The translations under genes were made by a program, and so were the position numbers. A stretch of DNA of 26,107 nt. It comes from CAZGTQ01 sp964528575 (GTDB lineage: Bacteria; Planctomycetota; UBA1135; GCA-002686595). The stretch covers positions 1-26,107 of the forward strand of contig CAZGTQ010000060.1 in NCBI GenBank assembly GCA_964528575.1, read 5' to 3'. Shown piece after piece: positions 1 to 7,168 of the stretch (position 1 is the first letter of the stretch; each line of letters begins with the position of its first letter). Under the pieces are notes generated by a model that was not told the origin of the DNA, ran no database searches, and was given only the letters and a program-made list of their open reading frames with translations.

Positions 1-173
1 GACCGCGCGTCGCTCCAGCGTGCGATCGCGCGCGCCATCGCGTCGTCGACGAGAAAGTTCTGTCCGAGGCGCCGCGACGGGCGGAAGCCGGCCGCGTCGA
101 GCGCCGCGCGAAACGCGCTCCACGGCGGCCGCGCCGCGCCGTCGTTCGCGCCCTCGTTCGCGCCCTCGTTCAC
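1..173 (-). CDS. rsmA: 16S rRNA dimethyladenosine transferase, N-terminal part (runs off left edge)
   Basis: RsmA/KsgA dimethylates two adjacent adenines near the 3' end of 16S rRNA, using S-adenosylmethionine, late in small-subunit assembly. Only about 57 codons are inside the window. They include RRLGQNFLVDD, the conserved N-terminal signature of this family (compare RKRFGQNFLND in E. coli KsgA), followed by ARAIARWSDAR. The start is GTG at 173-171 and overlaps the TGA stop of the preceding FGE-like gene as GTGA, so translation is probably coupled. About 33 residues precede the signature, roughly twice the E. coli leader, and they begin with NEGANEGAND. That stretch comes from a 12-nt direct repeat (143-154 and 155-166, plus a partial copy). 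The methyltransferase fold itself is outside the window, so the identification rests on the signature alone. Confidence 0.85.
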   Translation of the reverse strand, partial: MNEGANEGANDGAARPPWSAFRAALDAAGFRPSRRLGQNFLVDDAMARAIARWSDAR

Positions 174-1126
174 GGTGTGCGCGCTCCGTCGCGCAGCCAG
201 CCGAGACCCGGCGGCGCGCCGGGTCGCGCGGCGAGCTCGTCGAGCAGCGCCGGCGCCTCGCGGCTGACACGCGCCCAGCGGCGGCCGACCGCGGTGAGCA
301 GCCGGCGCGCCTCGGCGCCGTCGCCCCAGGTCGGGGCGGTGCGCCAGAGGTACTCGCGCGCGTCGGCGCAAAGACGCACGCCGATCGACGGCCGGATCGT
401 CTGCGCGTCGAGCGTCTGACCGAAGAACTGCGGCTCGATGTCGTCGCCCAGCCGCGGGCTCTCGTAGATCGGCCGACGCCTGTCGAGGTAGGAGCCGCCG
501 AGCGCGGAGACGACGCCGCCGGGCGTGCTCGCGGCGATCTTCGGTCCGGACGACGGCACCGCGTCGGACACCCACTCCCAGACGTTGCCGAGCATGTCGT
601 AGCAGCCGAACGGGCTGCGTCCGTTCTCGAACGTGCCGACCGGCGTCGGCTCCCCCAGCCCGAGCTCGAGCGTGTTCGCGATCGACTGCTGGGGCACGTC
701 CCCCCACGGATAGTCGAGCGTTGCGCTCCCGATCGCGACGTAGATCCACTCGCGCCCAGTCGGCAGGCGCATCGAGCGCAGCGCGGCGAGCTCCTGCGCC
801 TCGTGGAACGAGAGGTAGGCCGGCCACGTCGAGCGATCCGGTCCCCAGCGCGCCTCCGCGACGGTGAACACCTCCTCGTGGCGCGTCACGCCGAGGTAGT
901 GCTCCTGGTCCTCCCGCGTCGTCTCGAACAGGTCGAAGAGCAGCGGCTCGCGGATCGTCCACTCCGCGAACGAGCCCCGGTAACCCTGCAAGCGCACGCG
1001 CCCCGTCGGCACGAACGCCATGCGCTCGAGCTCGTGCAGCGCGCGTGAGCTCGACGGCCCCGCGCCGTCGCACGAGGAGTGCGCGAGCGCGGCGAGGAGC
1101 GCGCCAGCCAGCGTCGCGCGCCGCAT
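170..1126 (-). CDS. FGE/SUMF1-like domain protein, probable lipoprotein
   Basis: The 318-residue product carries a formylglycine-generating-enzyme-like (FGE-sulfatase, SUMF1, C-lectin-like fold) domain. Visible family motifs in order are RLPTGREWIYVA (120-131), YPWGD (139-143), GCYDMLGNVWEWVSD (174-188), GGSY (210-213) and SIGVRLC (247-253). A short N-terminal signal ends at HSSC with Cys19; the box is imperfect, so lipid anchoring is likely but not certain. About 65 extra residues follow the domain. In bacteria this fold is often non-catalytic and used for binding, and I cannot see the paired copper-binding cysteines of true FGE. The function is therefore open. The ATG at 1126 is preferred because it places the signal peptide at the N-terminus; the open frame continues upstream but is antisense noise there. 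The gene starts 11 nt after the OmpA-like gene and overlaps rsmA, so the three are probably one transcript. Confidence 0.82.
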   Translation of the reverse strand: MRRATLAGALLAALAHSSCDGAGPSSSRALHELERMAFVPTGRVRLQGYRGSFAEWTIREPLLFDLFETTREDQEHYLGVTRHEEVFTVAEARWGPDRSTWPAYLSFHEAQELAALRSMRLPTGREWIYVAIGSATLDYPWGDVPQQSIANTLELGLGEPTPVGTFENGRSPFGCYDMLGNVWEWVSDAVPSSGPKIAASTPGGVVSALGGSYLDRRRPIYESPRLGDDIEPQFFGQTLDAQTIRPSIGVRLCADAREYLWRTAPTWGDGAEARRLLTAVGRRWARVSREAPALLDELAARPGAPPGLGWLRDGARTP

Positions 1127-1137
1127 CGCCGCGCGGC

Positions 1138-1833
1138 CTATTCCGCGCGCTCGCTGACGAAGATCTCGACGCGTCGGTTGCGCTGCTTGTTCGTGGCCGA
1201 GTCGTTCTTCTCGAGCGGCTCGCTCTCGCCCAAGCCGGCGATCGCGATCTTCTTCGAGTCGATGCCGCCCTGGCCGCGCAGCAGCGCCGCGACCTCGATC
1301 GCGCGCGCCGCGGAGAGCTGCAGGTTGCCGTGCGGGTAGCGCTGCAGCGTCTCGGGCCGCTTGACGGGATCGCTGTCGGTGTGGCCGCGCACCCAGACCC
1401 GCTCGAACGCCGCCTGGCGCAGGTCCCCGGCGATCGAGAGCAGGAGCTCGCGGCCCTCGGCGCGGATCTGGTCCGAGCCGGAGTCGAACAGGATCGAGTC
1501 CTTCACCCGATATCCGTAGCCGCCTTCGGCGCGGAACATCGTCACATCGCCGGACTCGCGGCCGAGCCCCTCGAGCATGCGGTTCAGCTCCTGCATGCGC
1601 GCGTCGATGTCGTCGGTGTAGGCCGCGTCCTGGACGACGACGCCGTCGTCGAGCTGGGCGCGGAGCCGCTCGTTCTCGGCCTCGAGCTCGGGCTGGTACT
1701 GCGCCAGGTCGTGGTACTGACGCTGGTAGAACTGGGCCGTGTCGAGGGCCTCGTCGTACTTGCGCTGGGTGACGCACGAGGAGAGGACCAGGGCGACGAC
1801 CGCGAAGCCGGCGCCCGACCGAAGGGCATTCAT
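1138..1833 (-). CDS. OmpA/Pal-like peptidoglycan-binding lipoprotein
   Basis: This 231-residue envelope protein probably anchors the outer membrane to peptidoglycan. Residues 1-20 form a lipoprotein signal with lipobox LSSC (Cys20). Residues about 25-95 are charged and heptad-like (coiled coil, for example ELEAENERLRAQ). Residues about 105-229 form an OmpA C-terminal domain with GHTDSDP (150-156), NLQLSAARAIEV (170-181) and NKQRNRRVEIF (215-225), the usual ligand-contact regions. The ATG at 1833 is chosen over an in-frame ATG 23 codons upstream. It begins the signal peptide and has GGAG at 1843-1840 with 6-nt spacing. The gene opens a probable three-gene unit with the FGE-like lipoprotein and rsmA. 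It could be a Pal homologue, but no tol genes are adjacent, so I do not use the symbol. Confidence 0.9.
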   Translation of the reverse strand: MNALRSGAGFAVVALVLSSCVTQRKYDEALDTAQFYQRQYHDLAQYQPELEAENERLRAQLDDGVVVQDAAYTDDIDARMQELNRMLEGLGRESGDVTMFRAEGGYGYRVKDSILFDSGSDQIRAEGRELLLSIAGDLRQAAFERVWVRGHTDSDPVKRPETLQRYPHGNLQLSAARAIEVAALLRGQGGIDSKKIAIAGLGESEPLEKNDSATNKQRNRRVEIFVSERAE

Positions 1834-1891
1834 ATGCGTCTCCGAAACTGCGACGGGAAGAACAGTGGGGTCAGGGGGGTGGGCGCGAAAC

Positions 1892-1905
1892 GCCGTGATC
1901 ACGGC
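1892..1905. promoter_or_regulatory. 14-bp perfect palindrome upstream of the OmpA-like gene
   Basis: The sequence GCCGTGATCACGGC is a perfect inverted repeat with no spacer, lying 59 nt upstream of the OmpA-like start codon. Its position and symmetry fit a dimeric regulator's operator. On the minus strand a TTGAAC hexamer about 47 nt further upstream could be a -35 element, but its -10 partner is poor. The operator role is inference. Confidence 0.3.
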
Positions 1906-1967
1906 CGAATCGTCGCTTCGCGCGGTTCAGGATGGCGAGCGGGCGGACCCGGTTCAATGCGCGCGGC

Positions 1968-2010
1968 GAAAAAGAGGCGAGCCTGCGGCGCGGTTGCGTC
2001 GCAGGCTCGC
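1968..2010 (-). terminator. Rho-independent terminator after the HTH membrane protein gene
   Basis: Read on the minus strand, an 11-bp perfect stem (GCGAGCCTGCG paired with CGCAGGCTCGC, arms at 2010-2000 and 1987-1977) encloses a 12-nt loop. It is followed after two bases by CTTTTTC, with five T at 1973-1969. It begins 20 nt past the TAG of the HTH gene. This is the clearest terminator in the window and separates that gene from the OmpA-like unit. Confidence 0.9.
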
Positions 2011-2030
2011 GTATCGATCGGGGCTCGGCC

Positions 2031-2609
2031 CTACTGCGGCGGCGCGGCCGCCGGGTCCATCCCGAACATGCCGAGGATCAGTTGGGTGAAGCCGCCGATG
2101 TGGTTCTGCGTCATGTCCCAGCACACCGGGATGGCGACGACGAGCACGATCGCCGTCCCGATCATCGCGACCTTGAGGCCCATGCCCTCGTCCTCGTCCT
2201 CGTCGACGATCGCGCGGCGGCGCGTCGTGGCGGCGACGGGTGCCGCGGCCGCCGTGCGCGAGCGCGCCGGGGCGTAGTCCTCCTCGATGTCGACCTCGCC
2301 CACGTCCTCGACGTCGTCCTCGAGGATCGTGTCGGCCTCCGAGATCTCCTCGGTCGCCATGCCGGTCTCGTCGAAGTCGGCGTCGTCCTCGAACACGAGC
2401 TCCTCGCCCGTGTCGCCGAGGTCGACGACCTCGCCCCCGCCCGAGAGCTCGGAGCGGAGGTTCTCGACGTCCTGCTTCCGCAGCTTCATCGTGTCGCCTT
2501 CACGGAAGGCGCGGATCTCGCCCTCGGACACGAGGCGCTTGAGCTCCTCCTCCTTGAGGCGCAGCTCGTCCAGGGCTTCTTCGAAGCTGAAGAAATCGTC
2601 TTTGGCCAC
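2031..2609 (-). CDS. Membrane-anchored excisionase-type helix-turn-helix protein
   Basis: The 192-residue product has three parts. Residues about 6-55 match the excisionase/MerR-like winged HTH common in Planctomycetes (SFEEALDELRLKEEELKRLVSEG in segments, then IRAFREGDTMKLRKQDVENL). Residues about 60-142 are low-complexity and very acidic, with an Ala/Arg-rich stretch near 115-132. Residues about 145-163 form one hydrophobic transmembrane helix, followed by a short hydrophobic tail ending AAAPPQ. The N-terminal DNA-binding domain would therefore sit in the cytoplasm, tethered to the membrane. Translation starts at GTG 2609-2607: AAGGAG lies at 2625-2620 with 10-nt spacing and there is no ATG near. 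A strong terminator follows. The fold may bind protein or RNA instead of DNA; its target is unknown. Confidence 0.8.
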   Translation of the reverse strand: MAKDDFFSFEEALDELRLKEEELKRLVSEGEIRAFREGDTMKLRKQDVENLRSELSGGGEVVDLGDTGEELVFEDDADFDETGMATEEISEADTILEDDVEDVGEVDIEEDYAPARSRTAAAAPVAATTRRRAIVDEDEDEGMGLKVAMIGTAIVLVVAIPVCWDMTQNHIGGFTQLILGMFGMDPAAAPPQ

Positions 2610-2631
2610 TGTGGGGTCGCTCCTTGGCTGT

Positions 2632-2690
2632 CTGGCGGGAGGGTTCTGGCGGGAGGGTTCTGGCGAGCTCGGCGGGAGAGCTCTGGCGAG
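2632..2690. repeat. Intergenic tandem repeat, 14-bp unit (array 1)
   Basis: Two identical 14-mers (2632-2645 and 2646-2659; minus-strand rotation CGCCAGAACCCTCC) are followed by a partial third copy and degenerate copies (ctggcgag, ggcgggag, ctggcgag) up to 2690. The array fills most of the 83-nt gap between the small secreted protein gene and the HTH gene. The 14-nt period is not a multiple of three, which fits non-coding sequence. The same unit recurs in other gaps near 3190 and 24742. Confidence 0.8.
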
Positions 2691-2692
2691 CG

Positions 2693-3127
2693 TCAGTCCT
2701 TCGTCGTCTGGACCGAGCCGCCGTCGCCTTCGCGCGCGGCGAACTGGGCCGCGAGCTGCTTGTAGCTGTACTGCGATTTGTCGTTGTAGCCGTCGACCTC
2801 GAAGTCGAGGCCGATCTTGCGCGCGCCGACCCACGTCAGGTTGCGCATGCTGCTCGTGCCGCCCGTCGCCTGGTACACCGACAGCGCCTTCGACTCGGTG
2901 TCGATCAGGTACAGGAGCGAGGAGCCGGTCACGTCGATCCCCGTGACCGCGATCATCGCGCCGTTCGAGTCGGCCGTCGCGAACGCCGGCAGCGGCTGGG
3001 CCGAAGTCTTCCAGACGTTCGGATCGGGCCCCGTCGGCGTCGCCGGGTTCTGCGCCATGCCGAACGCGGCGAGCGCGACTCCGGCGACGAGGATCCAGGC
3101 GGGATGGGGGAGGCGCAGTTGGGTCAT
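2693..3127 (-). CDS. Small secreted protein of unknown function
   Basis: This 144-residue protein has a clear signal peptide (MTQLRLPHPAWILVAGVALA, with probable cleavage near AFGMAQ, residues 21-26). The mature part contains a stretch that reads like one or two beta-propeller blades or a short beta-sandwich (GSSLLYLIDTESKALSVYQ at 68-86, then WVGARKIGLDFEVDGYND at 99-116). It ends in a charged, glycine-rich tail. I recognise no named domain. The ATG at 3127 is chosen because it starts the signal peptide; the frame stays open upstream only through intergenic repeats. It lies 83 nt before the membrane-anchored HTH gene in the same direction, so the two may be functionally linked. That link is inference from adjacency. 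Confidence 0.75.
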   Translation of the reverse strand: MTQLRLPHPAWILVAGVALAAFGMAQNPATPTGPDPNVWKTSAQPLPAFATADSNGAMIAVTGIDVTGSSLLYLIDTESKALSVYQATGGTSSMRNLTWVGARKIGLDFEVDGYNDKSQYSYKQLAAQFAAREGDGGSVQTTKD

Positions 3128-3189
3128 GGGACAGGGCCGGGGGTTGGCCGGGGGTTGCAGAGCGCGGTTGCGGAGGCGCCGAGCGTTGC

Positions 3190-3240
3190 CGCCAGAATGC
3201 TGCCGCGCCAGGACGCTGTCGCCAGGATGCTGCCGCCAGC
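3190..3240. repeat. Intergenic tandem repeat, 14-bp unit (array 2)
   Basis: Plus-strand copies are CGCCAGAATGCTGC (3190-3203), CGCCAGGACGCTGT (3206-3219, after a 2-nt insertion), CGCCAGGATGCTGC (3220-3233) and a partial CGCCAGC (3234-3240). A further degenerate copy is at 3292-3305. The array lies upstream of the small secreted protein gene, in the 257-nt gap before the CBS protein gene. It has the same consensus as array 1 but in the opposite orientation. Confidence 0.8.
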
Positions 3241-3267
3241 AGGCGCGGGCGCGGCGCACGGGCGGGT

Positions 3268-3273
3268 ATCCTA
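3268..3273 (-). promoter_or_regulatory. Possible -10 box (TAGGAT) for the secreted protein/HTH pair
   Basis: TAGGAT on the minus strand stands out in GC-rich surroundings, 140 nt upstream of the small secreted protein's ATG. The flanking bases GGC and AC recur at other candidate boxes in the window. There is no convincing -35 at 16-18 nt. The rest of the 3128-3384 gap holds repeat array 2, a run of five T then seven G (3306-3317), and a duplicated 11-mer near 3340-3360. I see no gene there. Confidence 0.3.
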
Positions 3274-3384
3274 GCCGCGCCCGGCGGTTGCGGCCAGAAC
3301 GCGCCTTTTTGGGGGGGAGCGCTCCGCCCGGAGCTCAGCCGGACCGCAGCCGGACCGCTGCCTGACCGCACCGGGGCAGCACCG

Positions 3385-4353
3385 CTACCAGCCCGCCAGC
3401 TCGCCCGAGATCTCCTCGACGAGGTCCTTGAGGGTGAGCCAGCCGAGCGGGGCGGCGCTCGTGCCGACCAGCGCCGCGCGGTGGCCCGCGGTGCGCAGCC
3501 GCGCCAGCGCCCGGTCGACCGTCAGATCCGGGGGGAGGGCCAGCAGGTCGCGGCGGCGGGCGAGGACCGGCTCCTCGGGCGTGGCGAGCACCTCGGTCTG
3601 GTGGACGTAGCCCCGGGCGGTGCCGTCGGCGGCGACGACCGGCAGGCGCGAGAAGTTCGAGCGCGCGACCGTTTCGCGGCACGCGACGTCGCCCGCCCGC
3701 TCCGCGATCACCGAGACGTCGCGCCACGGGATCATCACCGCGTCGATCTTCGTCGAGCGCAGCTTGAGGACGTTGCGCGCGAGGCGCTCGGCGTGGGGCT
3801 CGATCGAGCCCGTGCGCGTGCTCTCCGCGAGCAGCTCGTACACGACCTCGTGGCCCAGCACGGACGTGACGTCGGCGTGGCGCAGCCCGGCGGCGTGCTC
3901 GATCACCCACGCGAGCCCGCGCAGCGGCAGCGCGAGCGGCAGGAACGCGATCCGCGCGAGCGCGATCGCGGGCGCGACGAACGCGACGAGGCGGTGCGGC
4001 CGGCGGCGGAACAGATCCTTCGGCAGCAGCTCGCCGAAGAAGAACAGGACCGGGGTCAGGCACAGCGCGAGCACGAGCTCGCGGGCGTTCGGCGGCACGC
4101 CCCCGAGGGCGGCGAGGTTCTCGGCGAGGTGCGTCGCGATCTCGAGCATCAGGTTGTTGCCGATCAGGATCGTGATCAGCAGGCCCGCCTCGTCGCGCTG
4201 CAAGAGCTGGATCAGCCGCGCGGTGCGGTTGCCCGCGCGCGCGCGCGCCTCGACGCGCAGGCGCGAGAGCGAGTAGAGACCCGTCTCGGTGCCGGAGAAG
4301 AGCGCCGACGCGAGGATGCACAGCGCGAGCTGGAACAGGATGAGCGTGATCAC
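3385..4353 (-). CDS. DUF21 and CBS-domain membrane protein (CNNM/CorC-like), short paralogue
   Basis: This 322-residue inner-membrane protein belongs to the CNNM/CorC (HlyC) group, whose members are linked to Mg2+/Co2+ export. Residues about 1-175 form a DUF21 region with the family marks SGTETGLYSLSRLR (20-33), IGNNLMLEIATHLAENL (64-80) and FFGELLPKDLFRRRPHRL (105-122). Residues about 204-320 hold two weak CBS motifs, including FSRLPVVAADGTARGYVHQTEVL (split at 234-256) and LGWLTLKDLVEEISGELAGW (303-322). It lacks the C-terminal CorC_HlyC domain and stops right after the second CBS motif. It starts with GTG, overlapping the stop of its larger neighbour as GTGA (4353-4350). Two such proteins in tandem may form a heterodimer, since CBS and DUF21 modules pair. 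That is inference. Confidence 0.88.
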   Translation of the reverse strand: MITLILFQLALCILASALFSGTETGLYSLSRLRVEARARAGNRTARLIQLLQRDEAGLLITILIGNNLMLEIATHLAENLAALGGVPPNARELVLALCLTPVLFFFGELLPKDLFRRRPHRLVAFVAPAIALARIAFLPLALPLRGLAWVIEHAAGLRHADVTSVLGHEVVYELLAESTRTGSIEPHAERLARNVLKLRSTKIDAVMIPWRDVSVIAERAGDVACRETVARSNFSRLPVVAADGTARGYVHQTEVLATPEEPVLARRRDLLALPPDLTVDRALARLRTAGHRAALVGTSAAPLGWLTLKDLVEEISGELAGW

Positions 4354-5594
4354 GTGACCAACCTGCGCCCCGCGCTCTCGAGGGAAGGCGCGGCGACGGC
4401 CATGTCGACGGTGCGCACGCGCCGGCCGCGCACGTCGTGCACGCGCATCTCGAGGTCGCCGTAGCGCACGAGGTCGCCCGTGCGCGGGATCCGGCCGAGC
4501 AGCGCCGTGACGAAGCCGCCGACGGTCTCGAACTCGGTCGGCACGACGCGGTAGCCGAACTCCTCGTTCCAGTCGCGGATCGGCAGCGCGCCGGACACGC
4601 GGAATCGCCCCTCGCCGAGCGGCACGGCGACGAGCTCGCGCGACTCGCCCTCGGCGCGCAGCTCGCCGACGATCTCCTCGAAGATGTCCTCGATCGTGAC
4701 GAACCCGGCGGTGCCGCCCCACTCGTCGACGACGATCGCCTCCGCGACCCGGTCCTCGCGCAGGCTGTGGAGCAGATCGAGGCAGCTCGCGACCTCGGGC
4801 ACGAACTTGACGGGCATGACGAGCGTGCTCGGCGCGCGGCTCGGCTCGTTGAGCAGGTCGCGCACGCGCACGCGGCCGACGACCCGGTCGGCGTTCCCGT
4901 CGACGACCGGCAGCCACGACAGGCGCTGCTCCACCGCGCTCGCCAGCGCCTTCTCGCGGTTCGAGCCGTCGAGCTCGAGGAACGTCGTGTCGACGCGCGG
5001 CGTCATGATCTCGCGCACGCGGATGGCGTCGAGCTCGAGGATCTCGCTCATCAGGTCCGCCTCGCCCTCGTGCATGATCCCGCGCGCCACGACGCGGCCG
5101 ATGACCTGCGCGAGGTCCTCGGGCTCGAGCGCGCGCTCGTCCCGCGCGAACGGGCCGAGCGCGCGGCACGTCGCGTCGAGCAGCCGGATCAGCGGCCGCC
5201 GCACCGGCGCCAGGGCGCGCGAGAGCAGGACCAGCGGCGGCGAGCCGAGCTTCGCGACCCGCACGCGCGCGCGCAGGCCGACGGTCTTCGGCAGGATCTC
5301 GCCGGCGACGAGCACCGCGAGCAGCGCGGCGAGGTAACCGACGAGGTCGACGGAGCCCGTGGCCCCACCGAGCATCCGCGTCGCGAACGCGAAGAACAGC
5401 ACGTTGACGACGAGGTTGCCGAGCAGGACCGTCGCGAGCAGCTCGCGCGGCGCGCCGATCAGCTCACGCACGAAGCGGCCGCTGCTCGCGCGCTCCGCCG
5501 GCGTCAGGCTGAACAGCGCCGTCTCGGACGCGCTGAACGTGCCCGAAGCCGCGAGCAACGCGGCGAGCACCGGCCAGATCCACGTCTCCTCCAT
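4350..5594 (-). CDS. CorC/HlyC-like protein: DUF21, two CBS domains, CorC_HlyC domain
   Basis: This 414-residue paralogue is the full-length type. DUF21 spans about 6-185 (SASETALFSLTPAER at 21-35, LLGNLVVNVLFFAF at 57-70, AGEILPKTVGLRAR at 97-110). CBS 1 starts after REIMTPRVDTTFLELD (194-209). CBS 2 includes AEAIVVDEWGGTAGFVTIED (284-303) followed by IFEEIVGE. A CorC_HlyC/transporter-associated domain covers about 325-402 (RFRVSGALPIRDWNEEFG, 330-347). Family members are tied to divalent-cation homeostasis. The ATG at 5594 lies 8 nt after the histidine kinase stop, so it is probably co-transcribed. All expected domains are present and in order. Confidence 0.92.
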   Translation of the reverse strand: MEETWIWPVLAALLAASGTFSASETALFSLTPAERASSGRFVRELIGAPRELLATVLLGNLVVNVLFFAFATRMLGGATGSVDLVGYLAALLAVLVAGEILPKTVGLRARVRVAKLGSPPLVLLSRALAPVRRPLIRLLDATCRALGPFARDERALEPEDLAQVIGRVVARGIMHEGEADLMSEILELDAIRVREIMTPRVDTTFLELDGSNREKALASAVEQRLSWLPVVDGNADRVVGRVRVRDLLNEPSRAPSTLVMPVKFVPEVASCLDLLHSLREDRVAEAIVVDEWGGTAGFVTIEDIFEEIVGELRAEGESRELVAVPLGEGRFRVSGALPIRDWNEEFGYRVVPTEFETVGGFVTALLGRIPRTGDLVRYGDLEMRVHDVRGRRVRTVDMAVAAPSLESAGRRLVT

Positions 5595-5602
5595 CGCCGT
5601 CG

Positions 5603-7141
5603 TCAGCCGCGGTGCGCCGGGAAGCGCAGCTCGGCGCGGAAGCCGCGGCCGGGCTCGCTCGACAGGAGGACCCGCCCGCCGTGGGCCGCGACGACGCTGT
5701 GGACGAGCGCGAGCCCCAGTCCCGTGCCCTTGCCGACCTCCTTCGTCGTGAAGAACAGGTCCGGCGCCCGGCCGAGCGTCTCCTCGTCGGCGCCGGGCCC
5801 GTTGTCCTCGACCGCGATGCCGACCTCGGGCTCGCTCCCGTCGGCCTGGACGAGCTCGACGTCGATGCGCGGCTCGGCGCTCTCGCGGGGCGCGGGCGAA
5901 TCGAACGCATCGAGCGCGTTGACGAGCAGGTTGAGCACGACCTGGCCGAGCTCGTTGCGCTCACCGAGCACGGGCGGGAGCGCCCGGCTGGCGGCGGCGT
6001 CGAGCTCGCGCGCCCCGACCGGCGGCAGCCCGGGCAGCCGCACGCGCAACGCGACGCCACGCCGCTCCGCCTCGTGACGCACGAGGTCGAGCGCGTCGAG
6101 CGCGACCCCACAGAGGTCGACCGGCACCGGCTCCGTCTGGCGCGGCGTGAAGCGCAGGAGCTTGCTCACCGTCGCGCGGATGCGCTCGAGCCCGTCGCGC
6201 AGGAGCTCGAAGTAGCGCGCGCGCCGCTCGGGCGCGATGTTCGGGTCCGCGAGCGCTTCGACCGCGTTCTGCAGCCCGCCGAGCGGGTTGTTGATCTCGT
6301 GCGCGATGCCCGCCGCGAGCTCCCCCATCGCCGCGAGCCGTCGCTGCGTCATCGCGGCGGCTTCGGCCCGCCGCGCCTGGCGCGTCGCGCGGTCGACCTC
6401 CTCCGCCAGCCGCTGGTTGAAGCTCTGCACCGTCGCGGTCATCTCGTTGAACGAGCGCACGAGAGCGGAGATCTCGTCCGAGCGGCGCGGCTCGACCAGC
6501 CGCGTCGACAGGTCGCCGGTGCGCACGCGGCGCGCGCCGGCCGCGAGCTGCTCGACCGGCTCGAGCACGAGGCGGCGCAGCGCGAAGAACGTCGCCGCCG
6601 TCGACAGGAGCGTCGAGCCGATGAACCAGGGCAGGAGCTGCGAGACGAGCGTGCTCGGCCCGAGCTGGCCGGGGTCGCGGTACCACAGGCCGCCCCAGAC
6701 GCCCCCGTCGCTCTGGATCGGGACGGCGCGGCCGCCGCCGACGCGCGCGACGGGCGCGCCCAGCTCCATCGCCTGGACGATCGAGGCGAGCACCGCCTGG
6801 TCGTCGAAGTCCGCCCCGCGGCGGACGCAGCCGACGGGGTTGAGCGCGACGCCGCGCGCGACGTAGCGGCCGTCGGCATAGCGCTCGACCTCGTTGCTGA
6901 CGAGGAACGCGTCGCTCCAGGCGCCCCAGCCGGGCCACTCGAGGATGCGCTTGACGTTGATGTCGCCCTGCGGGCGCAGCGTCACGGCGCGCAGGTAGTC
7001 GAGCTGCTCGGTGACCTGATCGTCGCGCTCCGCGTACAGGAGCGAGCCGCGCCGGAACAGGAGCAGCCCGCCGATCGCGAAGACGGCGACGTTCACCGCC
7101 GCGACGAACAGGAGCGCTCGGACGCGAAGGGACAGGTTCAT
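5603..7141 (-). CDS. HAMP-domain sensor histidine kinase, orphan
   Basis: This 512-residue membrane kinase has a first transmembrane helix at about 8-30, an extracytoplasmic sensor segment at about 31-162, and a second helix at about 167-188. A HAMP linker follows at about 188-242 (LEPVEQLAAGARRVRTGDLS at 193-212). The HisKA region has ELAAGIAHEINNPLGGL (274-290), with phosphoacceptor His281. The ATPase has an N-box (NELGQVVLNLLVNALDAF), a G1 box (VEDNGPGADEETL) and a G2 box (GKGTGLGLALVHSVV). All catalytic motifs look intact. No response regulator lies in the window. It sits 27 nt downstream of the GspF gene and 8 nt upstream of the CBS proteins, so it may be expressed with the pilus motor. 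The sensor domain is not one I recognise. Confidence 0.93.
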   Translation of the reverse strand: MNLSLRVRALLFVAAVNVAVFAIGGLLLFRRGSLLYAERDDQVTEQLDYLRAVTLRPQGDINVKRILEWPGWGAWSDAFLVSNEVERYADGRYVARGVALNPVGCVRRGADFDDQAVLASIVQAMELGAPVARVGGGRAVPIQSDGGVWGGLWYRDPGQLGPSTLVSQLLPWFIGSTLLSTAATFFALRRLVLEPVEQLAAGARRVRTGDLSTRLVEPRRSDEISALVRSFNEMTATVQSFNQRLAEEVDRATRQARRAEAAAMTQRRLAAMGELAAGIAHEINNPLGGLQNAVEALADPNIAPERRARYFELLRDGLERIRATVSKLLRFTPRQTEPVPVDLCGVALDALDLVRHEAERRGVALRVRLPGLPPVGARELDAAASRALPPVLGERNELGQVVLNLLVNALDAFDSPAPRESAEPRIDVELVQADGSEPEVGIAVEDNGPGADEETLGRAPDLFFTTKEVGKGTGLGLALVHSVVAAHGGRVLLSSEPGRGFRAELRFPAHRG

Positions 7142-7168
7142 GTGCCTGGGCAGCGCGCGCGCGCAGCG

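Noticed and set aside
2634..3259. Longer N-termini for the small secreted protein and the HTH protein
   Set aside because: The extra codons are translated intergenic tandem repeats, and better starts with a signal peptide or ribosome site exist downstream.
3300..3320. Plus-strand terminator (T5 followed by G7)
   Set aside because: No plus-strand gene precedes it and the T-run is followed by G; the hairpin GGAGCGCTCC lies on the wrong side.
4350..5594. Hemolysin toxin
   Set aside because: The historical HlyC/TlyC name is misleading; the DUF21, CBS and CorC_HlyC domains point to a cation-homeostasis membrane protein.
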